DNA from: Acidimicrobiia bacterium
GTDB taxonomy: Bacteria > Actinomycetota > Acidimicrobiia > IMCC26256 > PALSA-610
Reading direction: 5' to 3'
DNA: 64,000 nucleotides
Assembly (NCBI GenBank): GCA_036271555.1
Contig: DATBAK010000001.1
Span: 81,175-145,174, forward strand
Numbering within the stretch: position 1 is the first letter of the stretch; each line of letters begins with the position of its first letter. Below the pieces are notes generated by a model. The model made no database searches. It saw nothing but the letters and a program-made list of their open reading frames with translations, and had not been told where the DNA came from. Of the stretch, positions 1 to 8,387 are shown piece by piece. The position numbers were made by a program, and so were the translations under genes.

Positions 1-699
1 AACGCGGGCGGATGTCTCCCGCCGCCGGCCGGCTACTTCCAGCGCGTGCGCGAGATCTGCGACCGCTACGGCGTGCTGCTCATCTCCGACGAGGTGATCT
101 GCGCATACGGACGACTCGGCACGATGTTCGGCTCGCAGCGGTACGACTACGTACCCGACATCCTCACGAGCGCGAAGGGGCTCACGAGCGGCTACTCACC
201 GCTCGGCGCGGTGCTGTGCCGCGACTTCCTCGCCGAGCCGTTCCTCGGATCCGAACCCAACTCCTTCACGCACGGCCTCACGTTCGGCGGTCACCCCGTG
301 AGCTGCGCGGTCGGACTCGAGAACCTCGCGATCTTCGAGGAGGAAGACATCCTCGGCAACGTCGCGCGGCACGAGGCCGGCTTCCATGAGCGGCTCGTCG
401 GTCTGTACGACATCCCGATCGTGGGCGACGTGCGCGGCACCGGCTACTTCTGGGCGATCGAGCTGGTGGCCGACCAGCAGACCAACGCCCGCCTCGACCG
501 CCAGCTCGGCTCGCAGCTGCTGCGCGGCTTCATCGGCCCCGAGACGTTCGCGGCGGGTCTGATCTGCCGGGTCGACGACCGCGGCGACCTGGTGATCCAG
601 CTCTCACCACCGCTCATCGCGGGCGACACCGAGCTCGACGAGATCGAGAGCATCCTGCGGCGCGTGCTCACCGAAGCCGCGAGCAAGGTCGCGGCGTGA
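1..699 (+). CDS. Class III aminotransferase, C-terminal part (start outside window)
   Basis: A PLP-dependent fold-type I aminotransferase that would move an amino group between an amino acid or diamine and a keto acid in the cytosol. The frame is open from base 1, so the N-terminus lies upstream. Visible are the cofactor-binding Asp (VLLISDEV, fragment residue 30) and the Schiff-base lysine in ILTSAKGLTSGYSPLG (residue 59). These are followed by the HGLTFGGHPVSC strand that contacts the phosphate and the usual small C-terminal domain ending in QLSPPLI. The substrate cannot be read from the sequence. Alanine dehydrogenase follows 49 bp downstream on the same strand, which may point to linked amino-acid catabolism. 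Family assignment is firm; the exact reaction is unknown. Confidence 0.9.
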   Translation, partial: NAGGCLPPPAGYFQRVREICDRYGVLLISDEVICAYGRLGTMFGSQRYDYVPDILTSAKGLTSGYSPLGAVLCRDFLAEPFLGSEPNSFTHGLTFGGHPVSCAVGLENLAIFEEEDILGNVARHEAGFHERLVGLYDIPIVGDVRGTGYFWAIELVADQQTNARLDRQLGSQLLRGFIGPETFAAGLICRVDDRGDLVIQLSPPLIAGDTELDEIESILRRVLTEAASKVAA

Positions 700-748
700 A
701 CATGGGTTCGACTCGGCCCGTGCGCCACGCGGGCGAAGGCGCGAGCGC

Positions 749-1867
749 ATGATGACGGTCGGCGTGCCGCGTGAGGTCAAGAAGGACGAGCACCGCGTCG
801 CGATCACACCCGACGGCGTGCACGAGATGGCGAGTCACGGAGTCACCGTCGTCGTCGAGACCGGTGCGGGCGCGGACTCGAGCATCGCCGACGACGACTA
901 CCGCGCGGTCGGCGCGGAGATCGCGCCCGACGCGGAGACCGTGTGGGGTCGCGCGGGTCTCGTGATGAAGGTGAAGGAGCCGCAGGCGTCGGAGTTCGCG
1001 TTCATGCGCGCCGACCTCACGCTGTTCACGTACCTCCACCTCGCCGCGTATCCCGAAGTCGCCGACGCGCTGTTGCACGCGGGCACGACCGGCATCGCGT
1101 ACGAGACGGTGCAGCTCAACGGCGCACTCCCGCTGCTCGCGCCGATGAGCGAGGTCGCGGGGCGCATGGCACCGCAGGTCGGCGCGCACTTCCTCGAACG
1201 TCGCCCCGGAGGTCGCGGCATCCTCATGGGTGGCGCGCCGGGTGTGCGGCCCGCGCGCGTCGTCGTGCTCGGCGCGGGCAACGTCGGCTGGAACGCGGCG
1301 TGGATCGCGCAGGGGATGGAAGCCGAGGTGCTCCTGCTCGACAAGAACCTCGACCGCCTGCGCTGGGTCGACCAGATCCACCGCGGCCGCATCATGACGC
1401 TCGCGAGCAACACCGCGGCGGTCGCGCGCGCGGTCGCCGACGCCGACCTCGTGATCGGAGCGGTGCTCGTGCCTGGGGGGCGGGCGCCGCAACTCGTGAC
1501 CGAGACGATGATCAGGACGATGAAGGAACGGACCGTCATCGTCGACTGCGCGATCGATCAGGGCGGCTGCATCGAGGGCATCAAGGAGACCACGCACACC
1601 GACCCCGTCTACGAGCGGTTCGGCGTGCTGCACTACGCGGTCGGCAACGTTCCCGGTGCCGTGCCGAACACGTCGACGTACGCGCTGACGAACGCGACGT
1701 TGCCCTACGCGGTCGAGCTCGCGACGCGCGGCGTGCACGCGGCGGTGCGCGCCGATGCCGCGCTCGCGATGGGCGTGAACACGTTCGCCGGCGCGGTGCC
1801 GAACGCGGCCGTCGCCGACGCGCTCGGCCGCGATCGCGCCGACCTGGAGTCGTTACTCGGCGGGTAG
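749..1867 (+). CDS. ald: Alanine dehydrogenase
   Basis: Catalyses reversible NAD-dependent oxidative deamination of L-alanine to pyruvate and ammonium in the cytosol. The 372-residue length is normal for Ald. The N-terminus carries the family signature ([17 protein letters not shown]), with the catalytic Lys/His region near MKVKEP and YLHLAA. A Rossmann NAD site [14 protein letters not shown] sits mid-protein, and the C-terminal [18 protein letters not shown] motif is diagnostic. There are two in-frame ATGs (749 and 752). GAAGG at 735-739 gives good spacing to the first, so 749 is used. The gene ends 15 bp inside the convergent csrA gene. Identification is secure. Confidence 0.96.
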   Translation: MMTVGVPREVKKDEHRVAITPDGVHEMASHGVTVVVETGAGADSSIADDDYRAVGAEIAPDAETVWGRAGLVMKVKEPQASEFAFMRADLTLFTYLHLAAYPEVADALLHAGTTGIAYETVQLNGALPLLAPMSEVAGRMAPQVGAHFLERRPGGRGILMGGAPGVRPARVVVLGAGNVGWNAAWIAQGMEAEVLLLDKNLDRLRWVDQIHRGRIMTLASNTAAVARAVADADLVIGAVLVPGGRAPQLVTETMIRTMKERTVIVDCAIDQGGCIEGIKETTHTDPVYERFGVLHYAVGNVPGAVPNTSTYALTNATLPYAVELATRGVHAAVRADAALAMGVNTFAGAVPNAAVADALGRDRADLESLLGG

Positions 1868-2101
1868 TGCGCTCGCGTGGTCGTCGACGAGGTCGATCAC
1901 CTGCTCCTCGTCGGACTGCGCGTTCGCTTCGCGCGCGGCGTCGCGCTGCAGCGCGAGATAAACCTCTTCGCGGTGCACGTCGACCGAACGCGGGGCCTTG
2001 ATCCCGATGCGTACCTGGTCGCCACGGACGTCGAGCACGGTTACGACGACATCGTCGCCGATCATGATGCTCTGGTTCGCGCGACGGGTGAGCACGAGCA
2101 C
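1853..2101 (-). CDS. csrA: Carbon storage regulator CsrA, RNA-binding translational regulator
   Basis: A small dimeric RNA-binding protein that blocks or stabilises mRNAs at GGA motifs. In Gram-positive bacteria it classically represses flagellin translation and is antagonised by FliW. The first 60 residues match CsrA throughout ([20 protein letters not shown], then [19 protein letters not shown]). The remaining ~22 residues form an acidic tail ([12 protein letters not shown]), longer than in the 61-residue classic protein. The GTG start is preceded by GGAGGGAGG, which doubles as a potential CsrA target and so could allow autoregulation (inference). It lies downstream of an flgN-like gene with a strong hairpin in the 109-bp gap, and overlaps the 3' end of ald by 15 bp. 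Confidence 0.93.
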   Translation of the reverse strand: MLVLTRRANQSIMIGDDVVVTVLDVRGDQVRIGIKAPRSVDVHREEVYLALQRDAAREANAQSDEEQVIDLVDDHASALPAE

Positions 2102-2145
2102 GGGGACCTCCCTCCGTGTACCGCGTCGAGCATACGACGCACGTG

Positions 2146-2175
2146 GTGCTCGCGCGCGTCTTCACGCGCGAGCAC
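2146..2175 (-). other. Strong hairpin between flgN-like gene and csrA
   Basis: Perfect 11-bp arms GTGCTCGCGCG and CGCGCGAGCAC are separated by 8 nt. It lies in the 109-bp gap upstream of csrA on the minus strand. No U-tract follows, so it may be a leader structure of the csrA mRNA or a weak attenuator rather than an intrinsic terminator. Confidence 0.5.
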
Positions 2176-2210
2176 GCGCGCGTCGTTGTGAGTTCGCAGT
2201 TGCGTTCGGG

Positions 2211-2789
2211 CTACCGCAAGAAGTCGACGAGCGACGGAATGCGCGCGACGACGGCGTCCGTACGCTCGTTCGCGCGTGCGCGACCGCTCTTGCCGCGCGG
2301 CGCGACGCGCGCCTGCGCGGTTGTCTGTTCACGCGGCGGTGTGACGAGGTCGGCAACGGCGCGCGACACAGCTGTCGCGCCGTGTTCCTCCGAAGGAGAT
2401 GAAAGCGAGATCACTGCGGGTGCACTCTCGCGGCGCGTGCGACTGCGACGCGCAGAGCGGTCGACGTCGCGTGCGAGCGCGAGGAGCGCGCGGCGATGAT
2501 CGGCGAAGATGCCCGTCCATTCGGGCGGCGCGCACTCCGCGAGCGCTTCGAGCGTCACGTCGGAATCGAGTCCCAGCGCATCGGTCAGCGCGTGCATGTG
2601 GATGCTGCGCTCGAGCTCGACCGCCTTCAGTGCGCTCAGCACCGACTCGACCTCGCGGTCCGCGCGGGGCAGCCAACGGGTGCGGCCGGCCCGGGCGAGC
2701 AGCCGCTCCGAGTCGAGCTTGAACGAGAGCAGCTCGAGCAGGTTGCGCTCGCGCCAGAGAATGTTCGAGACGTCTTGCAGCTGCTGCAT
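2211..2789 (-). CDS. FlgN-like flagellar export chaperone
   Basis: Probably an FlgN-type cytosolic chaperone that keeps hook-associated proteins (FlgK, FlgL) export-competent. The first ~110 residues are predicted all-helical with the FlgN-like pattern LLELLSFKLDSERLLARAG and TRWLPRADREVESVL. The last ~80 residues are basic, Ser/Arg-rich and probably disordered. The start at 2789 (MQQLQDV) is chosen because GGAG at 2797-2800 sits 7 nt upstream; a longer frame to 2828 lacks a binding site. The neighbours csrA, a LuxR regulator and fliA-type sigma support a flagellar role. flgK and flgL, which normally follow flgN, are absent. Similarity is recognised by pattern only. Confidence 0.68.
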   Translation of the reverse strand: MQQLQDVSNILWRERNLLELLSFKLDSERLLARAGRTRWLPRADREVESVLSALKAVELERSIHMHALTDALGLDSDVTLEALAECAPPEWTGIFADHRRALLALARDVDRSARRSRTRRESAPAVISLSSPSEEHGATAVSRAVADLVTPPREQTTAQARVAPRGKSGRARANERTDAVVARIPSLVDFLR

Positions 2790-2859
2790 CGGGCCTCTCC
2801 GTGGCGACGCTTCGTGGTCCCGATTCATCGGCAGATACCACGGAGAGTGAAGAGTCTGT

Positions 2860-3549
2860 CTAGGCCAGAAGACCCAGCCCGACCGCGCGGCTGAGGGCCT
2901 CTTGGCGGTTGCGCACCTCGAGCTTGGCGTAGAGGTGCACGAGGTGGGACTTCACGGTCGCCACCGTCACCGAGAGCGACGCCGCGATCTCGCGGTTGGT
3001 CGCGCCGCCCGCGAGGAGCGCCAGCACCTCGCGCTCCCGGTACGTGAGGAGGTCGTGCCCGCGCTCGCCCGCGTCGGGCTCGCTCGCCTCGAGCGTGCCG
3101 ACGAGCCCGGTGGAGAGCATCGGCGCCACGAACCGGCCGCCGGCGAGCACGGTGGCGAAGGCCTCCCGCAGCTCGTCGGGACCACCGCCCCGGAGGGCGA
3201 CCCCGTCGGCGCCGACCTCCACGATCGCCGCCACCCGGTCGACGTGCGCGGTCCCGAGCAGGGCCACGATCAGGGTGCGGGTCGAGGCGGCGCGGGCCCG
3301 GCGCACGGCCTCGAGCAGCGGCATGTCGGCGGGGGAGCCCACGACCGCGAGGTCGGCGTCGTGGAGCCGCACCAGCTCCGCGCCCTCCCGGCCACCGGCC
3401 GCACCGGCAGCGACGACGACCCCCTCGGGCCCCGCATCGGCCAGCACGCCCGCGAGTCCGAGCCGCACGAGGGCGAGCTCGTCGACGACGACCGCCGAGC
3501 GCGCCGCGCGCGCGGCGCGGCTCTCGCTGGCTGGGCTGATCGGCTCCAA
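2860..3549 (-). CDS. LuxR-type response regulator with degenerate receiver domain
   Basis: A transcription factor with a receiver-like N-terminal domain (about residues 17-135) and a clear LuxR/NarL helix-turn-helix at 165-225. The HTH shows LTYREREVLALLAGGATNREIA and TVATVKSHLVHLYAKLEVRNR. In the receiver the acidic pocket is reduced to one Asp (VVVDELALVRLGLA). The usual phospho-acceptor Asp appears to be replaced by Gly in DADLAVVGSP, so control by phosphorylation is doubtful. The gene is divergent from the fliA-type sigma gene, with a 22-bp inverted repeat between them, and is codirectional with flgN and csrA. A role as local regulator of the flagellar genes is inferred. Confidence 0.85.
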   Translation of the reverse strand: MEPISPASESRAARAARSAVVVDELALVRLGLAGVLADAGPEGVVVAAGAAGGREGAELVRLHDADLAVVGSPADMPLLEAVRRARAASTRTLIVALLGTAHVDRVAAIVEVGADGVALRGGGPDELREAFATVLAGGRFVAPMLSTGLVGTLEASEPDAGERGHDLLTYREREVLALLAGGATNREIAASLSVTVATVKSHLVHLYAKLEVRNRQEALSRAVGLGLLA

Positions 3550-3639
3550 CGGCGTCCCGCCGGCTCGCCCCGGCGTCCCCCTCCCTCGGAACCCAGGGTA
3601 CCGGCCGCCACGCAGCGCGGTGACACGACCGGGCTCGGC

Positions 3640-3661
3640 GAATCAACCGGGGGGTTGATTC
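3640..3661. promoter_or_regulatory. Perfect inverted repeat in luxR/fliA divergent intergenic region
   Basis: Nine-base arms GAATCAACC and GGTTGATTC flank four G residues. The site lies 90 bp upstream of the luxR-type start and 66 bp upstream of the sigma-factor start. It is a plausible operator for one or both genes. No poly-T run supports a terminator. Confidence 0.55.
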
Positions 3662-3726
3662 AAGAAAATCGCGCGTTTCAGACGACACCACATCCAGAGG
3701 CAAGCACGACCGCTCTGGGGGACAAC

Positions 3727-4620
3727 GTGAAGACCAACATGATCGACGAGACGCGCGCCCAACTCGAATCCGATCTCGTGCGGGAGAACCTCGCGCTCGT
3801 TCAGTACGTGACGTCGGAGATCGCTCACCGCGTCCCGAGCCACGTGAACCGGGGCGACCTCGTGTCGGCGGGCATGCTCGGGTTGGCGCAGGCCGCCCGC
3901 AGCTTCGACCCCGATCGCGGCATCGCCTTCGATCGTTTCGCCTCCACCCGCATCCGCGGCGCGCTGCTCGACGAGCTGCGCGGCCGCGACTGGGCGAGCC
4001 GTTCGGTGCGCGCCCGGGCACGCGGCATGCAGCAGGCGACCGACGAGCTGACCAACAAGCTCGGCCGCCCGCCGACGCCCGAAGAGATCGCCGACGCACT
4101 GCACATCCCCGCCGACACGGTGCGCAAGCTCGTCGACGACGTGCACCGCGCCACCGTCCTCAACTACGAGTCGCTCGTCATCGAGGGCGACGCCGAGGAG
4201 TTCCTGACCGCCGGCGAGCTCAGCCCCGAGGACGCGATCCTCGAGCGCGAGCGCCGCGGGGTGCTCACGGATGCCGTCGCCGCGTTGCCGGAGCGCCTGC
4301 GCCGCGTCGTCGTCGGCTACTTCTTCGAGGAGCGTTCGATGCAGGCGCTCGCCGACGAGCTGGGAGTGAGCGAGAGCCGCGTGTCGCAGCTGCGCGCCGA
4401 GGCGCTGCTCCTGCTGAAGGACGGCATGAACAGCCAGCTCGATCCCGACCAGCTCGCGCCCGAGCCCCGGCCCAACGGCCGCGTCGCCCGGCGCAAGGCC
4501 GCGTACTACACGTCGGTCGCCGGCGGCTCGACGCCCCAGCAACGGATCTCGGAAGCGGGCCAGAGCATCTACGACAAGGTCGCCGCCCGCGAAGAGCAGG
4601 AGCGCGCGGTTCTCTCCTAA
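3727..4620 (+). CDS. FliA/WhiG-type RNA polymerase sigma factor (sigma-28 group)
   Basis: Directs RNA polymerase to flagellar-type promoters. Region 2 is complete (VQYVTSEIAHRVPSHVNRGD then SFDPDRGIAFDRFASTRIRG). It is followed by region 3 (GRPPTPEEIADALHIPADTV) and region 4 with its HTH (MQALADELGVSESRVSQLRAEAL). At 297 residues it is slightly longer than FliA because of a ~45-residue C-terminal tail. The GTG at 3727 is taken as start because a GGGGGA run ends 4-5 nt before it; the ATG at 3739 is the alternative. It is divergent from the LuxR-type gene. Given csrA and the FlgN-like gene alongside, a flagellar rather than sporulation role is likely. Confidence 0.88.
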   Translation: MKTNMIDETRAQLESDLVRENLALVQYVTSEIAHRVPSHVNRGDLVSAGMLGLAQAARSFDPDRGIAFDRFASTRIRGALLDELRGRDWASRSVRARARGMQQATDELTNKLGRPPTPEEIADALHIPADTVRKLVDDVHRATVLNYESLVIEGDAEEFLTAGELSPEDAILERERRGVLTDAVAALPERLRRVVVGYFFEERSMQALADELGVSESRVSQLRAEALLLLKDGMNSQLDPDQLAPEPRPNGRVARRKAAYYTSVAGGSTPQQRISEAGQSIYDKVAAREEQERAVLS

Positions 4621-4650
4621 GTACCTCGGTACCCGCGGCAGACTGGTGGC

Positions 4651-5526
4651 GTGAGCGTCCCGCGCACGCCGTCGCCCGCTCGCCGGGCTCTGGGTTGGGG
4701 CGCCGTGGCGCTCGGGCTCGTCGCCGTCGTCGCGATGGCCGCCAACGGCGCGGTCTGGAGCACGCAGCACGACGCCGGCGCGCGCTCGCTGCCGCACGCG
4801 GTCGTCGTCGGCGCGCTCGTCGTCGCCGGTGGGCTCGGTGTGCTGCTGATCCTCGCCGCGCTCGCGACCACGCGCGCGGGCGAGACACCCGAGCAACGGC
4901 GCCGGCGCTGGGCGACCGCGGTCAGCTTCATCGTCGCGATCGCGCTCATCTCGATCATCCGCTTGTCGATCGGCGGACTGCACGCCAACGACTCGTCGCA
5001 CTCGTCGGGCGGATCGGGGAACGCGCACCCGGTCGGGCCGACCGGCGCGGGAACCCACGCCGCGCCGGCAACGTGGTTGCCGCTCGTGTTCGTCGCGCTC
5101 GGCGTCGTTGCACTGTTCCTCACGACGCAGGCACGACGGCGGCCGCGCGTCCCGCCCGAAGGGGTCGCGGCGGAGGACGAGACGATCGCGCTGCTCGACG
5201 CATCGCTCGACGACCTGCGGCGCGAACCCGACCCGCGGCGCGCGGTCGTCGCCGCGTACGCGCGGATGGAGCGTCGCCTCGCGGCGCGCGGCTTCGCTCG
5301 TCGACCCGCCGAGACGCCGACCGAGTACCTGCAACGGGCGCTCAGCCCCCGCGCGTCCGGCGCGCCAACGGTCGGGGTCGAGCCACTCCGCGAGCTCACC
5401 GAGCTCGCGGAGCTCGCGCGGTTCTCGGCCGCGCCGATCGACGAGGCGATGCGAGCACGCGCGATCGCGGCGCTCGAGCACCTCCGCGCCGAGCTCCGCA
5501 CGGCCGACGTTCGCGTCGCGGTCTGA
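4651..5526 (+). CDS. DUF4129-domain membrane protein
   Basis: First gene of a five-gene DUF4129 / MoxR / DUF58 cluster. Predicted membrane segments occur near residues 12-32, 48-70, 88-108 and 138-156. A ~120-residue cytosolic C-terminal domain follows, with the DUF4129 core (AVVAAYARMERRLAARG then RRPAETPTEYL). Such proteins often accompany transglutaminase/DUF58/MoxR genes and are thought to act in envelope protein or polymer maturation; the biochemical function is unknown. The GTG start at 4651 is preceded by a weak GGTGG and by CAGACT seven bases upstream, so a leaderless transcript is possible. Confidence 0.82.
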   Translation: MSVPRTPSPARRALGWGAVALGLVAVVAMAANGAVWSTQHDAGARSLPHAVVVGALVVAGGLGVLLILAALATTRAGETPEQRRRRWATAVSFIVAIALISIIRLSIGGLHANDSSHSSGGSGNAHPVGPTGAGTHAAPATWLPLVFVALGVVALFLTTQARRRPRVPPEGVAAEDETIALLDASLDDLRREPDPRRAVVAAYARMERRLAARGFARRPAETPTEYLQRALSPRASGAPTVGVEPLRELTELAELARFSAAPIDEAMRARAIAALEHLRAELRTADVRVAV

Positions 5527-5537
5527 GTCTGCCGACG

Positions 5538-6092
5538 ATGCCGAGCGTCGACGCGGGACGGCAGGCTCGGCGCACGCGGCGACGGCTCGTCGGCACCACG
5601 GTCGTCACGATCCTCGTCGCCGCGAACGCGATCGCGTTCGATCCCGACGAGCGCCGGCTCGTCGTGCAGCTCGCGTTCGCGGCGCTCGGCCTGATCGCAG
5701 TCATCGCCGCGGTCGGCGTCCTACGACGGGCCGCACCGCTCGCGCCGCGATCGCCCCTCGACCGTCCGCCACCGCGTCCCCGACCCGGCCCGCCCACGCC
5801 CCCGGCCGATCTCGTGCGCGTCGCCCGCCGGCTCGAGGCCGCGCAGGCGTCCGCGGCGGACGCGCGCCGTCACCTCGGACCGCTCGTCGCCACGATCGCG
5901 GCCGACCGGTTGCGCGACCGCGCGCACTCCCTCGTCGAGCCCGATTCCGTGTTCTCGAGCCTGCCCCAGCCGGTGGCTCCCGAGCTCGCGCTCGTCCTCG
6001 ATCCGGCGCTCGACGACGTCGACACGCGCGCGCTCCCGGGCCTCGATGCAGAGCGGGCCGACGCGCTCGTACGCGCACTGGAGACGTTGTGA
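5538..6092 (+). CDS. Small two-TM membrane protein of the DUF58/MoxR cluster
   Basis: A 184-residue protein with an Arg-rich N-terminus and two hydrophobic helices at about 17-33 and 43-63. A Pro-rich linker (PPPRPRPGPPTPP) and a soluble domain of ~110 residues without a recognisable motif follow. It begins 11 bp after the DUF4129 gene, and its stop overlaps the MoxR start by 4 nt (GTGA), which shows translational coupling. A gene of this size and topology commonly sits in this place in actinobacterial DUF58 operons. No function can be assigned from the sequence. Confidence 0.75.
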   Translation: MPSVDAGRQARRTRRRLVGTTVVTILVAANAIAFDPDERRLVVQLAFAALGLIAVIAAVGVLRRAAPLAPRSPLDRPPPRPRPGPPTPPADLVRVARRLEAAQASAADARRHLGPLVATIAADRLRDRAHSLVEPDSVFSSLPQPVAPELALVLDPALDDVDTRALPGLDAERADALVRALETL

Positions 6093-7108
6093 CCGACGCG
6101 CTCACGATCGCGCAGACACGTGCGTACGCCGACGCGATCCTCGACGAGGTCGAACGCGCGGTCGTCGGCAAACGCGACGCGTTGCGACTCGTGCTGCTCG
6201 GTCTGCTCGCCGACGGCCACGTGCTCGTCGACGACAACCCTGGCCTCGCGAAGACCTTGATGGCACGCTCGTTCGCGCAGGTCATCAACATGCGCTTCTC
6301 ACGCGTGCAGTTCACGCCCGACCTCATGCCCTCCGACGTCACCGGCGCGACGATCTTCAACCAGCAGACGCGCGAGTTCGAGTTCCGCGCCGGTCCCCTG
6401 TTCGCCAACCTGCTCCTCGGCGACGAGATCAACCGCGCGCCACCGAAGACCCAGGCCGCGCTGCTCGAGGCGATGCAGGAACGGCAGGTCACCGCCGACG
6501 GCGTCACGCATCCGCTGCCGCGACCGTTCTTCGTCATCGCGACACAGAACCCGATCGAGTACGAGGGCACGTACCCGCTGCCCGAGGCACAGCTCGACCG
6601 CTTCCTGCTCCGCACCGGCGTCGGCTATCCCGATGCCGGCACCGAGTGGGCGATGCTCGAGCAGCGCATCGAACGGCGCACCGACGAGGTCGCGCTGGCA
6701 CCGGTCGTCTCGGCCGAGACGCTCGTCGCGATGCAACGCGCGCTCGAGCTGGTGCACGTGGCCGAGAGCGTCGGGCGTTACGTCGTCTCGATCGTCGCCG
6801 CGACGCGCGAGAGCGCGAAGGTCGAGGTCGGCGCGAGTCCGCGCGGCAGCCTCGCAGTCATGAAGCTCGCGCGTGCCCACGCCGCGCTCCAGGGCCGTGA
6901 CTTCGTGAGTCCCGACGACGTGAAGGCGGTCGCGGTCGCCGCGCTCGCGCACCGGCTCGTGCTGCGCACCGAGCTGTGGGTCCGCCGCGTCCGACCCGAA
7001 TCCGTGATCGAGGAGATCGTCGCGTCCGTTCCCACGCCGCCGGCCGAAGACCTCGTGCGGCGCGCCGCCGACGCCGAGCCCGAGGGCGACCCGATCGCCG
7101 GGCGGTGA
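6089..7108 (+). CDS. MoxR-family AAA+ ATPase
   Basis: A hexameric AAA+ ATPase of the MoxR class, thought to act as a chaperone that activates or assembles partner complexes, often with DUF58/VWA proteins encoded nearby. A variant Walker A is seen in GHVLVDDNPGLAKTLMARS (about residues 45-63). Walker B is LLGDEINRAP, sensor 1 is FFVIATQNPIEYEGTYPLPE, and the sensor-2/lid region follows DRFLLRTGVGYP. The 339-residue length is normal. The GTG start overlaps the preceding stop by 4 nt, and the DUF58 gene starts 4 bp after the stop. Assignment to MoxR is secure; the client is unknown. Confidence 0.93.
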   Translation: MTDALTIAQTRAYADAILDEVERAVVGKRDALRLVLLGLLADGHVLVDDNPGLAKTLMARSFAQVINMRFSRVQFTPDLMPSDVTGATIFNQQTREFEFRAGPLFANLLLGDEINRAPPKTQAALLEAMQERQVTADGVTHPLPRPFFVIATQNPIEYEGTYPLPEAQLDRFLLRTGVGYPDAGTEWAMLEQRIERRTDEVALAPVVSAETLVAMQRALELVHVAESVGRYVVSIVAATRESAKVEVGASPRGSLAVMKLARAHAALQGRDFVSPDDVKAVAVAALAHRLVLRTELWVRRVRPESVIEEIVASVPTPPAEDLVRRAADAEPEGDPIAGR

Positions 7109-7112
7109 ACGC

Positions 7113-8387
7113 ATGAGCGCGCCGCGCGGCACCGCGCGGCTGCACGCGTACACCGTGCTCGCCGCGGTCGGGCTCCTCACTGCGCTCGCAACGGGACGTC
7201 CCGAACCCGCGGCGCTCGCCGCGCCCTTTGCCATCGCGCTCGTCGTCGGCATGGCCGCGGCGACCCCACCGGACGTGCGCGTGTCGGTGGAGCCCGATAC
7301 GGACCGCGTCGTCGAGGGCGACACGGTGGTGATCACACTCACCGTGACTGCAGCCGCCGACACGCGTCCGGTCGAGGTCCTGCTCGAGCTCCCGGACGGC
7401 CTCGACCTGATCGAGCCCGACGAACGCGCGGCGTGGAGCGTCGCACTGCGCGCCGACGAACCGAGCACGTTCGAGGCGGCCGTCGACGCGCGCGTGTGGG
7501 GACGCTACGACGTCGGCCGCGTCGTGGTGCGGGTGCGACCCGCGTTCGGCGTGCTCGAGTGGCAATGGCGGCTGCACTCACCGCGCATCGTGCGGGTGCT
7601 GCCGAGCGCGCCGACCCTGCGCCGGATCCTGCACCCGTTCGACACACGGAGCGATACCGGCCATCAGGTCGCGCGCGTTCGCGGTGAGGGCATCGAGTTC
7701 GCCGACGTCCGAGCGTTCCGACCCGGCGATCGCGCATCACGCGTGAACTGGCGCGTCACCGCGCGACGCGGCGAGACGTGGGTGAACGATCAGCATCCCG
7801 AGCGCAACGCCGACGCGGTCCTCCTGCTCGACACGTTCGCCGACGGTCCCGCCGGCGGCTCGCAGTCGCTCGATCGCGCCGTGCGCGTCGCCTGCTCCCT
7901 CGCGGACGCGATGCTCACCGCACGCGATCGCGTCGGCGTCATCAGCCTCGGTGGATCGACCGACTGGATCGCGCCGGCGCTCGGTGAGCGCGCCCGCTGG
8001 GTCGTCGTCGAACACCTGCTCGCGAGCCGCGCGCGCTGGTCGGATGCGGAGCGGTCGCTGCGCTGGCTGCCTCCGTCGGTGCTGCCGCCCCGCGCGCTCG
8101 TCGTCGCGGTCACGCCGCTCGTCGACGATCGCATCGTCCAAGCGGTCGTCGACACCCGCCGGCGCGGTTTCGACGTCACCGTGATCGTCCTCGAACCTTC
8201 GCTCGACGCCGACGTCGACGTTCCCATGACCGCGCGCCGGCTCTGGGCGCTCGAACGGAACGCGCGCCGGCGCACGCTGGAGGCGACGGGCGTGCGCGTC
8301 GCGACCCTCGACGACGGCGATCCGCTTCCACTCGTCGTCGCGAACCTCGACCACGCGCGCGCCCGGGTCGGAACGGTGCGGCGTTGA
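7113..8387 (+). CDS. DUF58-domain membrane-anchored protein (VWA-like)
   Basis: A probable partner of the upstream MoxR ATPase. Two hydrophobic helices at residues 14-50 anchor a β-rich region (~55-160, YDVGRVVVRVRPAFGV). The DUF58 core then follows: EFADVRAFRPGDRASRVNWR at ~195-214, with WVNDQHPERNADAVLLLDTF as the VWA-like metal-site strand. The length (424) and order match the family. The stop overlaps the next gene's TTG start by 4 nt. These proteins are implicated in cell-envelope stability in actinobacteria, but no enzymatic activity is established. Confidence 0.88.
   Translation: MSAPRGTARLHAYTVLAAVGLLTALATGRPEPAALAAPFAIALVVGMAAATPPDVRVSVEPDTDRVVEGDTVVITLTVTAAADTRPVEVLLELPDGLDLIEPDERAAWSVALRADEPSTFEAAVDARVWGRYDVGRVVVRVRPAFGVLEWQWRLHSPRIVRVLPSAPTLRRILHPFDTRSDTGHQVARVRGEGIEFADVRAFRPGDRASRVNWRVTARRGETWVNDQHPERNADAVLLLDTFADGPAGGSQSLDRAVRVACSLADAMLTARDRVGVISLGGSTDWIAPALGERARWVVVEHLLASRARWSDAERSLRWLPPSVLPPRALVVAVTPLVDDRIVQAVVDTRRRGFDVTVIVLEPSLDADVDVPMTARRLWALERNARRRTLEATGVRVATLDDGDPLPLVVANLDHARARVGTVRR

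Noticed and set aside
3643..5481. 612-codon open frame on the minus strand across the sigma factor and DUF4129 genes
   Set aside because: It is antisense to two convincing genes, is Arg-rich with no domain, and is open only because GC-rich DNA has few stops.
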